DNA of 64,000 nucleotides, from positions 372,001-436,000 of the forward strand of contig JAFQXE010000045.1 of assembly GCA_017407125.1 (NCBI GenBank), written 5' to 3'. Below the pieces are notes generated by a model that had not been told where the DNA came from, ran no database searches, and worked only from the letters and a program-made list of their open reading frames with translations. This DNA comes from Thermoguttaceae bacterium (GTDB lineage: Bacteria > Planctomycetota > Planctomycetia > Pirellulales > Thermoguttaceae). Of the stretch, positions 44,085 through 52,534 are shown one piece after another. Numbering within the stretch: position 1 is the first letter of the stretch; every line of letters starts with the position of its first letter. Position numbers and translations under genes: made by a program.

Positions 44085-45548
44085 ATGGATAAAATCAGAT
44101 ATCAGTGCATTACGTTCGACGACGTTCTTCTGGAACCGGCTTACAGTGAAATTGTGCCAGCCGACGTTGTCGTAAAAACCAATCTCACCAAGCGAATCCA
44201 GCTCAACATCCCGTTCATCAGCTCGCCCATGGACACGGTAACGGAATCCGCCATGGCAGTTGCCCTCGCTCGGGAAGGGGGAATTGGAATTATTCATAAA
44301 AATCTGTCAATAGAGGCGCAGTGCGCTGAGGTGGAGAAGGTAAAGCGTTCTGCCAACGGGATTATCGTCAATCCAGCTACGCTCCACGAGGACGCCACGG
44401 TCGAGCAGGCGCGCATTATGATGGAGTCCAGCAACGTCTCCGGCATTCCAATTGTAGACGAAAACGGCTGTCTGAAGGGGATTATCACCAAGCGAGACCT
44501 CCGCTTCCTGGAAGAGAAAGATATTCCGGTTAGTCAAGTTATGACGAAAAATAATCTGGTAACGGTTACGGGAAATGTAACCCTTGAGGAAGCTGAAAAA
44601 ATTTTAATGAAAAAAAAGGTGGAGAAACTTCTTCTGATTGACGAAAAGAATAAATTGACGGGACTTATTACGATTAAAGACATTGACATGACCCGTTCCT
44701 ACCCCAACGCCTGCAAAGATTCGCTGGGCAGATTGAGAGTGGGAGCCGCCGTTGGAGTCAACGATTTTGATCGAATTGAAGCCCTCCTTGAAAAAGGCGT
44801 AGACGTTTTGGTTGTTGACAGCGCTCACGGGCACAGCAGCAACGTCCTCAAAACGGTCGCTGAAATCAAGAAACGATGGGATATCGACGTCATAGCCGGC
44901 AACGTAGTTACGGAAGAAGCGACGGAAGATCTCATCAAAGCTGGCGCGGACTGCGTTAAAGTTGGAATCGGACCTGGTTCGATTTGTACGACGCGCGTAG
45001 TCTCCGGCGTTGGCGTCCCCCAGATCAGCGCGGTAATGCACTGCGCCCAAGCCGCCGACAAGGCAGGCGTTCCGATTATCGCCGACGGCGGCATTCGGTT
45101 CAGCGGCGACATTACCAAGGCAATCGCAGCGGGCGCGTCCTGCGTTATGTTGGGCGGCTTGCTGGCAGGGCTGGAAGAAAGCCCGGGAACCAAAATCATT
45201 TACCAGGGTCGTCAGTTCAAGACGTACCGCGGAATGGGTTCTCTGGGAGCCATGGTCAAGGGGTCAAGCGAACGCTATCGTCAGGGAAAAACCACCAAAG
45301 TAGAAAAACTCGTTCCAGAAGGCGTCGAAGGACGCGTCCCCTATAAGGGACCTCTGGGACCGTTCGTATACCAGTTGCTCGGAGGACTGAGAGCTGGTAT
45401 GGGTTATTGCGGAACCAAAACCATTCAAGAATTGCGCACGGAAGCGAAATTCGTACAAGTTTCGCCTGCCAGTGTGCGGGAGAACCACCCCCATGACATC
45501 ACCATTACACAAGAAGCTCCGAACTACTCTTCGGAGGACGTTTTCTAA
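44085..45548 (+). CDS. guaB: IMP dehydrogenase
   Basis: 487 residues from the ATG at 44085; a longer frame adds 22 residues before the conserved start and was rejected. It oxidises IMP to XMP with NAD, the committed step of GMP synthesis, in the cytoplasm. The barrel begins ITFDDVLLEPAYSE. Two CBS domains (about residues 95-205) are present (SNVSGIPIVDENGCLKG; TKNNLVTVTGNVTLEE). The catalytic loop is GIGPGSICTTRVV with its cysteine. The mobile flap region is SERYRQGK, and RGMGSLGAM is intact. Its last 56 bp overlap the start of the next gene in another frame. Confidence 0.97.
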   Translation: MDKIRYQCITFDDVLLEPAYSEIVPADVVVKTNLTKRIQLNIPFISSPMDTVTESAMAVALAREGGIGIIHKNLSIEAQCAEVEKVKRSANGIIVNPATLHEDATVEQARIMMESSNVSGIPIVDENGCLKGIITKRDLRFLEEKDIPVSQVMTKNNLVTVTGNVTLEEAEKILMKKKVEKLLLIDEKNKLTGLITIKDIDMTRSYPNACKDSLGRLRVGAAVGVNDFDRIEALLEKGVDVLVVDSAHGHSSNVLKTVAEIKKRWDIDVIAGNVVTEEATEDLIKAGADCVKVGIGPGSICTTRVVSGVGVPQISAVMHCAQAADKAGVPIIADGGIRFSGDITKAIAAGASCVMLGGLLAGLEESPGTKIIYQGRQFKTYRGMGSLGAMVKGSSERYRQGKTTKVEKLVPEGVEGRVPYKGPLGPFVYQLLGGLRAGMGYCGTKTIQELRTEAKFVQVSPASVRENHPHDITITQEAPNYSSEDVF

Positions 45549-46809
45549 GATTGCTTCGGTCGCCGACAATGGATTGTCGGTCTTGACCGCCCTCGCAGCG
45601 TCAGGCCTCGTTTTGACGAGCCTGACTGCTCCCGCCTTCGCCGATGGATGGCAAGGCAGACACGCTTATTCGACGCCCGTCGTAGCTCCGACGGCGTCCG
45701 CACCGCAGGCGGCTACTGTAAAGCAGAACGCTTCGAAAGAAAAAGTTCATCTGGTTGCTTATACCGCCAACAGCGACAATCTTCAGTGGGCAACGCCTGC
45801 TCAGCCTCAGAACATCGGCGTTAAAACGATTCGTCAAACCGTTCGTCGAACTGCCTCTTCTGCTCCTTCTCCTTCTGTCAATACGGTTGCTCAAACCAGC
45901 AGTCCGTACAGCGATCCGTTTGGAGACAGAACTCCGAGAACTCCTGACGGAAATCCGCCTGTAGAATTGGAATCCGTTCCCGGTTTTGACAGCGATTTGC
46001 CGGATGTCGGTTTGCCGGACGGCGCCACGATGCCGGAACTGGAATCTGTTCCGACAGCGCCAGCAGCTACCCCGGATGCCGCGTTGGATTCTGACGTTCC
46101 GATAACTCAGGATTTTGAAGACGCTGCGCCAGTTCCTCCCACGGTTGAAGACGCCGCTCCAGCCGCTCCGGTTCTGGAAGACGTTGGTCCGAGCGCGCCG
46201 AATTTTGATTCGGCTCCCGCGACTCCGACTAAACCGGCAACGCCCGCCGTTCCTCGCCGTTCAGTTGACAATTCCAACTTCGCACCGGCTTTGCCGACTG
46301 TCAAACCGCGCGATATCGAAGCTCCGTATATCAGCGCTGGCGAAGATCCGCGCAATCGAATGAGAGAAAACTGCCCTCCGCTCAGCAGCCTCAAGCCGAT
46401 TTCCCAGATTACCAATGACATTGCCGCTCCGGAAGGCGAATTCCCCAACGAATGCACTCTCGGAGACGAACCGTTCGCCGGACGAAACTTCCAGCCGATT
46501 TGTTACTCCTGGGCTGCGCCTGGACTGGCAATCAACCCGCTGTACTTTGAAGAACCGGCTCTGGAACGATACGGACATTCCGCTTGCCCGATTATTCAGC
46601 CCGTCATCTCCGCCGGACACTTTGTCCTGACCGTTCCGGTTCTGCCGTGGCTGATGGCTATCGACCCACCGAACGAATGTCAGTACGTGTTAGGGTACTA
46701 CAGACCGGGCGAATGCGCTCCGTACGTTATCGACCCGATTCCCTACAGCGTCCGAGCCGCTGTGGTTGAAGGAGGCGTCGCTACCGCTCTGATCTTCCTG
46801 ATCCCGTAA
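45493..46809 (+). CDS. Secreted Pro/Ala-rich protein, unknown, overlapping guaB
   Basis: 438 residues from the ATG at 45493; a GTG 7 codons upstream is also possible. The start lies inside the end of guaB in another frame. The overlap encodes a basic N-region (LHKKLRTTLRRTFSK), followed by a hydrophobic stretch and a cleavage site (NGLSVLTALAASGLVLTSLT then APAFADG), so the overlap is needed for a complete signal peptide. Residues about 90-275 are low-complexity and rich in Pro, Ala and Asp/Glu (LPDVGLPDGATMPELESVPT). The C-terminal 150 residues are conserved-looking, with several Cys and Trp and a hydrophobic end (VEGGVATALIFLIP). Probably an envelope protein; no known family recognised. Confidence 0.75.
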   Translation: MTSPLHKKLRTTLRRTFSKIASVADNGLSVLTALAASGLVLTSLTAPAFADGWQGRHAYSTPVVAPTASAPQAATVKQNASKEKVHLVAYTANSDNLQWATPAQPQNIGVKTIRQTVRRTASSAPSPSVNTVAQTSSPYSDPFGDRTPRTPDGNPPVELESVPGFDSDLPDVGLPDGATMPELESVPTAPAATPDAALDSDVPITQDFEDAAPVPPTVEDAAPAAPVLEDVGPSAPNFDSAPATPTKPATPAVPRRSVDNSNFAPALPTVKPRDIEAPYISAGEDPRNRMRENCPPLSSLKPISQITNDIAAPEGEFPNECTLGDEPFAGRNFQPICYSWAAPGLAINPLYFEEPALERYGHSACPIIQPVISAGHFVLTVPVLPWLMAIDPPNECQYVLGYYRPGECAPYVIDPIPYSVRAAVVEGGVATALIFLIP

Positions 46810-46893
46810 GACAAAATAAAAAAGAGCGCTCTGTGGTTTGAGCGCTCCATTAAAACCGATTAGAAAAAAACATTCTGTTTGGTTTGGTTTCCG

Positions 46894-46930
46894 AGTCCCT
46901 GGCAGCGAAAGCTGTCAGGGACTTTTATTT
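46894..46930 (+). terminator. Terminator between convergent genes
   Basis: AGTCCCTGGCAGC, loop GAAA, GCTGTCAGGGACT, followed by TTTATTT. A second hairpin, gagcgctc/gagcgctc, lies upstream at about 46828-46850. Confidence 0.8.
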
Positions 46931-46948
46931 GCTTTGTCTGAATTGACG

Positions 46949-48928
46949 TTATTCTGCATCTGTTGATTCGACGTTCGTTTGAACCTTCTGGAACGCAGAA
47001 GGATTCTTCGGCATGTGCTGCCACGCTTTCAAAAGGGCAAATCCGCCGACAGCGGCAATAACCGTCAAAACGATAGCCGGCGTTACCTTCCAGTACAGCC
47101 AGTAACCAGCAGCGAACAGCGTCGCGTAAATGGCAACGCAGCCCAGCAGCGAGCAGAGCAATCCCATCGGGACGGGCCATTTCTCTCCGGTGGTCGGAAT
47201 CGGATTGCCTTCTTTTTCAGCAACTTCGTAGACGCGCTTCCAGCCAGGGCCGCCCGCCTGAGATTTCTCAGCGAATGCGCGCAGCGTTTCCTGATCGCAG
47301 GGCTTGGTCAGCAGCGTAACGGTAATCCAGCCGATCGTTACGATAACAACGCTCATAACCAGCTGATATCCAGGAACAAGCGAGAATTGCAGCGATGGCA
47401 GAATTTGAGTAACGCCGTCCTTCACAACAACGTTGCCGGCTTCGTCCAGCAACGGGAAGAACTTCTGGCACAGCGAAAGATGGAACATCTTGAAGTAAAC
47501 GGCAACCGGGAAGGCGATGCTCATAGCGGCAATTTCCGACCAGGCGTTGATTCTCCACCAGAACCAGCGCAGCAGGAAGATAGCTCCCGTACCAGCGCCG
47601 ATCATAACGATAATTTCAAATGCGGTCAGAGCCGATTTCAGGTTCAAGGCGACGAAGCTGGCGAGAACGATTTGAATCACAATCCAGATTCGACCGACCA
47701 TAACCATGTTCTTCTCAGAGGCGCCTTTGTTGATGAATCGCTTGTAGAAGTCGTTGACCATGTACGAAGAACCGAGGTTAAGGTGAGTCGCAACGGTTGA
47801 CATGTACGCGGCAAACAGAGAGGCAACAACCAAACCGAAAATACCGTGCGGAAGCAGGGTGATCATGGCAGGATACGCCATATCGTTTTTAATCAGTTCA
47901 GGAGAAAGCGTGCCGGAACTGAGAGTGGCTTGAATGTCCGCAACCGTCGGGAAGACAATCAAGGACGCCAACGCAACCAGAATCCACGGCCAGGGTCGAA
48001 CGGCGTAATGGCAAATATTGAAGAAGAACGTCGCGCCGATGGCGTTGTTTTCGTCCTTCGCGGAAAGCATGTGCTGAGCGGTGTAGCTTCCTCCTCCGGG
48101 TTCAGCTCCAGGATACCATGCGCCCCACCACTGTACCAGCAACGGAATGAGCAAGACGGTAATCACGATGGACGGGTCTGACATGTCCGGCAAAACGGAG
48201 AGTTTATCAGCAACAGCCGGGTGAGTAAACAGAGGCTGAAGACCTCCAACGTGCTGGACGGCAACGACAGCCGCCGCGACCGCGCCGGTCATGGAGATGA
48301 TAAACAGAACGAAGTCCGCCCACAAAACCGCGCCGAATCCGCCGGTGGCAGAGAAGATAACGGTAATCGTACCGGCGACAATAGCGGTAATCCAGTCTGG
48401 AACGCCGAGCGTAACGCCGAAAATCTTAAGGACAGCCAGCGTAACGTTTCCCATAATGAGGATGTTGACCAGCATGCCCAGGTAGACGGTTCGGAATCCG
48501 CGGACGAACGCGGCGCTTGCTCCGCTGTAACGCTTTTCGTAGAATTCCAGGTCGGTCATGACGCCCAGACGCCGCCACAAAGCTGCGTAGATAAACACGG
48601 TCGTCAAACCGGCGGGAAGGAACGCCCACCAGCACCAGTTCCCGCTAACGCCCTGTTCACGAACAAGCTGCGTTACCAGGTTGGGGGTGTCGGCGGCGAA
48701 CGTCGTCGCTACCAAAGAAAAGCCCAAAAGCCACCATGGCATTGAGCGTCCAGAAAGGAAGAATTCCTGAGTGTTTTTGCTCGCTTTACGCATCGAGATG
48801 AACGTAATGGTCATAATCAGACCGATAAACGCTGCAATCAAAGTCCAGTCGAGCCAATTGAGCTTTTCCGACAAACCTTTGACGAAGTCGCAGTTAAACG
48901 GGCAGCCGTTTGCTAATAGTAAATCCAT
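46949..48928 (-). CDS. Sodium:solute symporter (SSS family)
   Basis: 659 residues with about 14-15 membrane helices. It starts with an outside N-terminus then LNWLDWTLIAAFIGLIMTIT. Family features: RSMPWWLLGFSLVATTFAAD (residues about 58-77), the sodium-site region of helix 1; GGFGAVLWADFVLFIISMTG; and FGLVVASLFAAYMSTVATHL, the SSS signature region. It takes up a small solute using the sodium gradient. The substrate cannot be read from sequence; the neighbour on the same strand, YhcH, often accompanies sugar or sialic-acid transporters, so a sugar or sugar acid is the best guess (inference). The long C-terminal hydrophilic part carries two more helices, as in SGLT-like members. Confidence 0.9.
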   Translation of the reverse strand: MDLLLANGCPFNCDFVKGLSEKLNWLDWTLIAAFIGLIMTITFISMRKASKNTQEFFLSGRSMPWWLLGFSLVATTFAADTPNLVTQLVREQGVSGNWCWWAFLPAGLTTVFIYAALWRRLGVMTDLEFYEKRYSGASAAFVRGFRTVYLGMLVNILIMGNVTLAVLKIFGVTLGVPDWITAIVAGTITVIFSATGGFGAVLWADFVLFIISMTGAVAAAVVAVQHVGGLQPLFTHPAVADKLSVLPDMSDPSIVITVLLIPLLVQWWGAWYPGAEPGGGSYTAQHMLSAKDENNAIGATFFFNICHYAVRPWPWILVALASLIVFPTVADIQATLSSGTLSPELIKNDMAYPAMITLLPHGIFGLVVASLFAAYMSTVATHLNLGSSYMVNDFYKRFINKGASEKNMVMVGRIWIVIQIVLASFVALNLKSALTAFEIIVMIGAGTGAIFLLRWFWWRINAWSEIAAMSIAFPVAVYFKMFHLSLCQKFFPLLDEAGNVVVKDGVTQILPSLQFSLVPGYQLVMSVVIVTIGWITVTLLTKPCDQETLRAFAEKSQAGGPGWKRVYEVAEKEGNPIPTTGEKWPVPMGLLCSLLGCVAIYATLFAAGYWLYWKVTPAIVLTVIAAVGGFALLKAWQHMPKNPSAFQKVQTNVESTDAE

Positions 48929-48956
48929 AGTAATTCAAAAGGGTAAGGGGTTGATG

Positions 48957-49012
48957 TTAGTAGCTATTAGCCTCTAGCTATTAGCTAGTAGCTAGAAGCT
49001 AAAAGCTCTTAT
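48957..49012. repeat. Heptamer repeat (tagctat family)
   Basis: tagtagctat, tagcctc, tagctat, tagctag, tagctag, aagctaa, aagctct: a 7-bp period array with self-complementary ends, between the symporter and YhcH genes. It touches the stop codon of the YhcH gene. Confidence 0.85.
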
Positions 49013-49515
49013 ACTCTACATTTGACGATAACCTTCCGGACGTGCTCCGGCTGGTCAACGTAAATCATGGAAGCGTGCAGGTCGTCGGGAGCGAAAATCG
49101 CCAGCTCTCCCGCGTTGACGATGACTTTATTGGGGGAGTCGACGTCTTCGGCGAAAAACGGCATCGTTTCCAGCTCAAACAGTTCGCAGTCGCCCTCGGC
49201 GTTATACGGCGTTTTAACCGCCAGCGTCGGAGTGTATTTGACCGCGCCCATGTATTCCCGACCGATAACGACGCAATGGATGTCAACGTACTTTTCGTGC
49301 TTTTCGATAACCGCTTCCCGCGGAGAATGGGACTCGTATTCCAACACGTTGATATAGAGTCTGTCTCCAGCGTCGTCGGTTTCGATTTTGGTAATGCCGT
49401 TGGAAAGAGCGGAGAAATCCGCCTGCTTGAGAAATTTCAAACCGTCTCGGACGGATTCCGGATACGCGCTGAAAACGTCGCTGTCCGGGTCGAGTTGTGC
49501 GAGGTTGTACTTCAT
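49009..49515 (-). CDS. YhcH/YjgK/YiaL family protein
   Basis: 168 residues from the ATG at 49515. A longer frame from a TTG at 49605 adds 30 residues that do not fit the family length, which is about 150-155. Key features: ESHSPREAVIEKHEKYVDIH, where the His residues of the cupin-like fold bind metal, then CVVIGREYMGAV and a C-terminal IFAPDDLHASMIYVDQPEHV with conserved His. Members are small cupin-like proteins found with sialic acid, beta-galactoside or sugar-acid genes (NanQ, EbgC); some act as sugar anomerases. It lies upstream of the symporter gene on the same strand, separated by a repeat array, and is probably part of the same uptake unit. Confidence 0.9.
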   Translation of the reverse strand: MKYNLAQLDPDSDVFSAYPESVRDGLKFLKQADFSALSNGITKIETDDAGDRLYINVLEYESHSPREAVIEKHEKYVDIHCVVIGREYMGAVKYTPTLAVKTPYNAEGDCELFELETMPFFAEDVDSPNKVIVNAGELAIFAPDDLHASMIYVDQPEHVRKVIVKCRV

Positions 49516-49774
49516 GTTCAAAAACGATAGAAAAAAGTCTTTTGCGTTTTCTGTCGACTGAGAAGAAATTGTGTATTGATATATTTGTTCTCTATAATCC
49601 GTCAACAGATATTATATAGAGTATAACATATTCAAACGGTTTTGAATACCACCCCGGCGGGAATTAGACGTATCTTTTAAATAAAAATGATAAAGAATCG
49701 GATTTATAACCAAAAAACCGGCTTGTCGAGAGGGGAAAAACGGGGGGGTTGCTAGAATAATTCAATAATCGTAG

Positions 49775-49794
49775 CCCCCAGATTTATCTGGGGG
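49775..49794. repeat. 20-bp palindrome, gtagccc family
   Basis: CCCCCAGAT, centre TT, ATCTGGGGG, next to gtag. It is the same layout as 49923-49942 but with a different stem. Confidence 0.8.
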
Positions 49795-49827
49795 ACTTGA
49801 TAAACGTTCCTCTCCAAAGCGCTCCCC

Positions 49828-49885
49828 CCCTATTCACTATCAGCCCCAGCTTCCTATAGGAAGCTGGGGCTGATAGTGAATAGGG
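49828..49885. repeat. Perfect 58-bp palindrome
   Basis: Two 29-nt arms are exact reverse complements with no spacer. The left arm starts ccctattcactatcagcccc and the right arm ends gatagtgaataggg. The lack of a loop and of any mismatch is exceptional. Confidence 0.95.
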
Positions 49886-49922
49886 ATTTGTGCGTTATCT
49901 TAATATTGTTGTTTTATTTGAT

Positions 49923-49942
49923 CCCACACCTAAAGGTGTGGG
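49923..49942. repeat. 20-bp palindrome, gtagccc family
   Basis: CCCACACCT, centre AA, AGGTGTGGG, followed by ctac. Confidence 0.8.
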
Positions 49943-50132
49943 CTACGTTCAAATTGTCCGCGCGTTCTCTCAAATTACTGTATAGAAAGTTCCGAAAAAT
50001 AGAACTATCTGGCGAGTAATGAAATTAAACCGCAAAGAACACAAAGAATCAATCGGCGAAAATCCGTTTCATCCGTCAAATCCGTGTACGGACTGACCCG
50101 CGCAAACGGTAGGAACCAACTTGCCAGACGAG

Positions 50133-52532
50133 CTATTTCTCTACCGCATACAGAATTACGTTCAAGCCGATTTTGGCGGCGTCCTGGACGCTGTAGCCCG
50201 GGCAGGAGGCGGACGAGTACTGTTCCAGAGCGCATGACAGGTCGATGGGCGAGAAGAAAATCGCGTAACGTCCGTTGACGCTTAAAGCTTCCATCTGAAC
50301 CGGTTTTTTGACGACGGACGTTTTATCCGCGCCGGCGCCGGACTGGCTTTTCAGGCGGATTTCCACTTCTTTCAAATCGAAGCCGCCGAACTGGTTTGTC
50401 CAGACGGGATCGGAGCCGGGAATCGGTTTGAGCTTTTCGTCTGGATACATCAGCTCCACCTGACGGCGGAACGAGTTGGTAAACGCATCCGAGCCGCAAA
50501 TCGAGTTGACGAACAAAACCCCGCCGCGATCCAGATACGCTTTCAAATTGGCGCGTTCGGTTTCCGTCAAGTTGAACGCCGTTCTGCCGTGCATGAACAG
50601 AATCGGGAACTCGTACAGCTTTGCGTCCGACAGGGCGATTTTCCGTTCTTCGACGCCAGTTCTTAACCCCAATTCTTTCGCTGCCGAATTGAGCAGATTC
50701 TGCAGAGCGCGCGGCGCGGACTGGCATCCGCCCGGGTGCCGCACGTTGGCGACGTACAGACGTCCGCGAACAGTCTTTTCGTAACTGGACGAGTCGCTTT
50801 GAGACGCTAAAACCAGATCTTTGGTTTTCAGTTCCCGGTTGGTGGCGTACGATGCGATGTTCAATCCCAGATTCAGTCCGCCCTCTATTATCTCCTGATT
50901 ATCCGGTGAAATAGTGGGGTCGTTTTTCAGAGCCGGCGCCGCTTCCCATAAGCACGACAGCGACGGGACGCCTGTCTGTGACGGCAAATAGACGATGCTG
51001 GTTCGGCACCCAAAACTAACGCCGTAAATCGGGCGAAGCTGCGTCGGTTTGATCGGGACTTCCGCCCGCCAAATCGGGTGTTCCGGCGGCAAGGGCTGAA
51101 GCAAATCCGATTCTCCGGGGAACATCAACGTTACAAGTCGTTTGAACCCGGAATCGAACGCAGCTCCGGAACAGACGCTTTCCGCAACAATAAACCCGCC
51201 GCGGTCTAAATAGTCGCGCAGCTTTTGAGCGAGCTTTTTCGCCTGCGCTTCGTTGGTCGGAACGGGGCTGTTGACGCCTCCCAAATATAAAATCGGCGAC
51301 AGCTGTAGGTCGTCGGCCGATGCTGCGTTGAGGTCGACGTTTTGCCAGGTCATTTCCTTGTGCCAGCGCTGTTCGACGTACGCGGTCAGATGTTTGATGT
51401 CGCTGTGATGGACGTTCCAGTTTTCCGTTAAGCCGTATTCCAGTTTGGAAATCAGCACGGCGCGGCGACCCTTGGACAAAAACAGAAGCGCGTAACACGT
51501 CGCGATAATCGGATCGCGCTCTTCGGCGTCTTCCCCGACCCAGTATTCCAGCGTCTGAGCGTTGTTGACTCTGGAGCCTTTAAGGCGAATGAGGTAATCG
51601 GAACCTTCCCGATACCAGTCGTGAGAGCCGATAAAGCGCTGTCCGGACATTCGCCCGACGCGTTCCAAAGCGTACAGATAGTACAGAACGCGGTTGTCGC
51701 CGGGGTTTCTGGAAACGCTAAAATGTGACGCCAGCCACTGCAGGCCGGCGCGAATTCGACGCTGATTGTCGTTGAGCTCTACATTTTGACAGCAGAAGAA
51801 CTCGTTGTCTCGGAAAACGCCGTTTTTGGCGTTGATCTTATCGGACAGAATAATCATCGACGCCAACCCGGCGCAAGTCATACTGCCGGTTTCCGGAAGA
51901 CGGTCCAAGGTGTAATATCGCCAGCCTCCGTTGGGAGTCTGACCTTGTCTCCAGTGCTTGATCGCTCTTTCCCAAACGACCGGATTGACCTTGAATCCCG
52001 CGTTGGACGCCTCGTTGAGAGCCAGAAGCGCGAACTGAGTGTTGGAGTTATCGCCGTAGGCGCGAGTCGCTTCAAAGTAAGACCACGTTCCCGAGCGCTG
52101 CGGCCCTGGATTCTGCATTTGTTCCAGCCAATGAACGTTGCGAATAATAAGCTCTTTGTCGCGTTTGGGGTCGGCGGCGCAGAAAACCATCGTTTGCAGA
52201 GAAACGACGTACGTGTACTTCGGTTCAACGCGTCTGAGATATTCAATCGCCATCGCCAGCTGCGGGTCTTCTTTCGGAATGCCGCAAGAGAGCATCGCCA
52301 ACGCGCACAGAGCCGTTTTCCCGCCGGTATAGGCAGAGTAATCTCCCCAGGATCCGTTGCGAAGCTGCTGATTGCGAAGGAATTCGACTCCGCCGTCGAT
52401 TGCGCGCTGAACGTCTGACGCGGTCAGGTCGTCAGCGGTCGCCGACGACGAACAGAACGCCATTATCAGTACTGTCAGCAGCGCTCCCAACGCGATCCAG
52501 GACGCGTTTCCAAATCGACGCGTTTGTGTCAC
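50133..52532 (-). CDS. Secreted protein with terpenoid-cyclase-like and two DUF4159-like domains
   Basis: 799 residues from a GTG at 52532 with a GAGGAG ribosome site; a longer frame overlapping the permease gene was rejected. Residues 1-33 form a signal peptide (ASWIALGALLTVLIMAF). Residues about 40-380 are alpha/alpha repeats of the prenyltransferase/squalene-cyclase type (AIDGGVEFLRNQQLRNGSWG; GTWSYFEATRAYGDNSNTQF; GQTPNGGWRYYTLDRLP). Two DUF4159-like domains follow, at about 395-560 (LSPILYLGGVNSPV; LRDYLDRGGFIVAESVC) and about 590-770 (EFPILFMHGRTAFNLTE; LKAYLDRGGVLFVNSICGSD). The protein should be outside the cytoplasmic membrane. It starts 2 bp after the stop codon of the permease gene, so the two are translationally coupled. 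Function unknown. Confidence 0.85.
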   Translation of the reverse strand: MTQTRRFGNASWIALGALLTVLIMAFCSSSATADDLTASDVQRAIDGGVEFLRNQQLRNGSWGDYSAYTGGKTALCALAMLSCGIPKEDPQLAMAIEYLRRVEPKYTYVVSLQTMVFCAADPKRDKELIIRNVHWLEQMQNPGPQRSGTWSYFEATRAYGDNSNTQFALLALNEASNAGFKVNPVVWERAIKHWRQGQTPNGGWRYYTLDRLPETGSMTCAGLASMIILSDKINAKNGVFRDNEFFCCQNVELNDNQRRIRAGLQWLASHFSVSRNPGDNRVLYYLYALERVGRMSGQRFIGSHDWYREGSDYLIRLKGSRVNNAQTLEYWVGEDAEERDPIIATCYALLFLSKGRRAVLISKLEYGLTENWNVHHSDIKHLTAYVEQRWHKEMTWQNVDLNAASADDLQLSPILYLGGVNSPVPTNEAQAKKLAQKLRDYLDRGGFIVAESVCSGAAFDSGFKRLVTLMFPGESDLLQPLPPEHPIWRAEVPIKPTQLRPIYGVSFGCRTSIVYLPSQTGVPSLSCLWEAAPALKNDPTISPDNQEIIEGGLNLGLNIASYATNRELKTKDLVLASQSDSSSYEKTVRGRLYVANVRHPGGCQSAPRALQNLLNSAAKELGLRTGVEERKIALSDAKLYEFPILFMHGRTAFNLTETERANLKAYLDRGGVLFVNSICGSDAFTNSFRRQVELMYPDEKLKPIPGSDPVWTNQFGGFDLKEVEIRLKSQSGAGADKTSVVKKPVQMEALSVNGRYAIFFSPIDLSCALEQYSSASCPGYSVQDAAKIGLNVILYAVEK

Positions 52533-52534
52533 GT

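Larger units (their letters stand above)
49516..50132. other. Palindrome-rich intergenic region, 617 bp
   Basis: It contains three palindromes (49775, 49828, 49923) and no credible gene. The end of the region (50040-50100) is a dispersed fragment, cgaaaatccgttt..tccgtcaaatccgtg, also present at 27460-27495. Confidence 0.65.

Noticed and set aside
46979..47800. 273-codon open frame on the plus strand
   Set aside because: It is antisense to the sodium:solute symporter and reads as Arg/Asn/Gln-rich noise.
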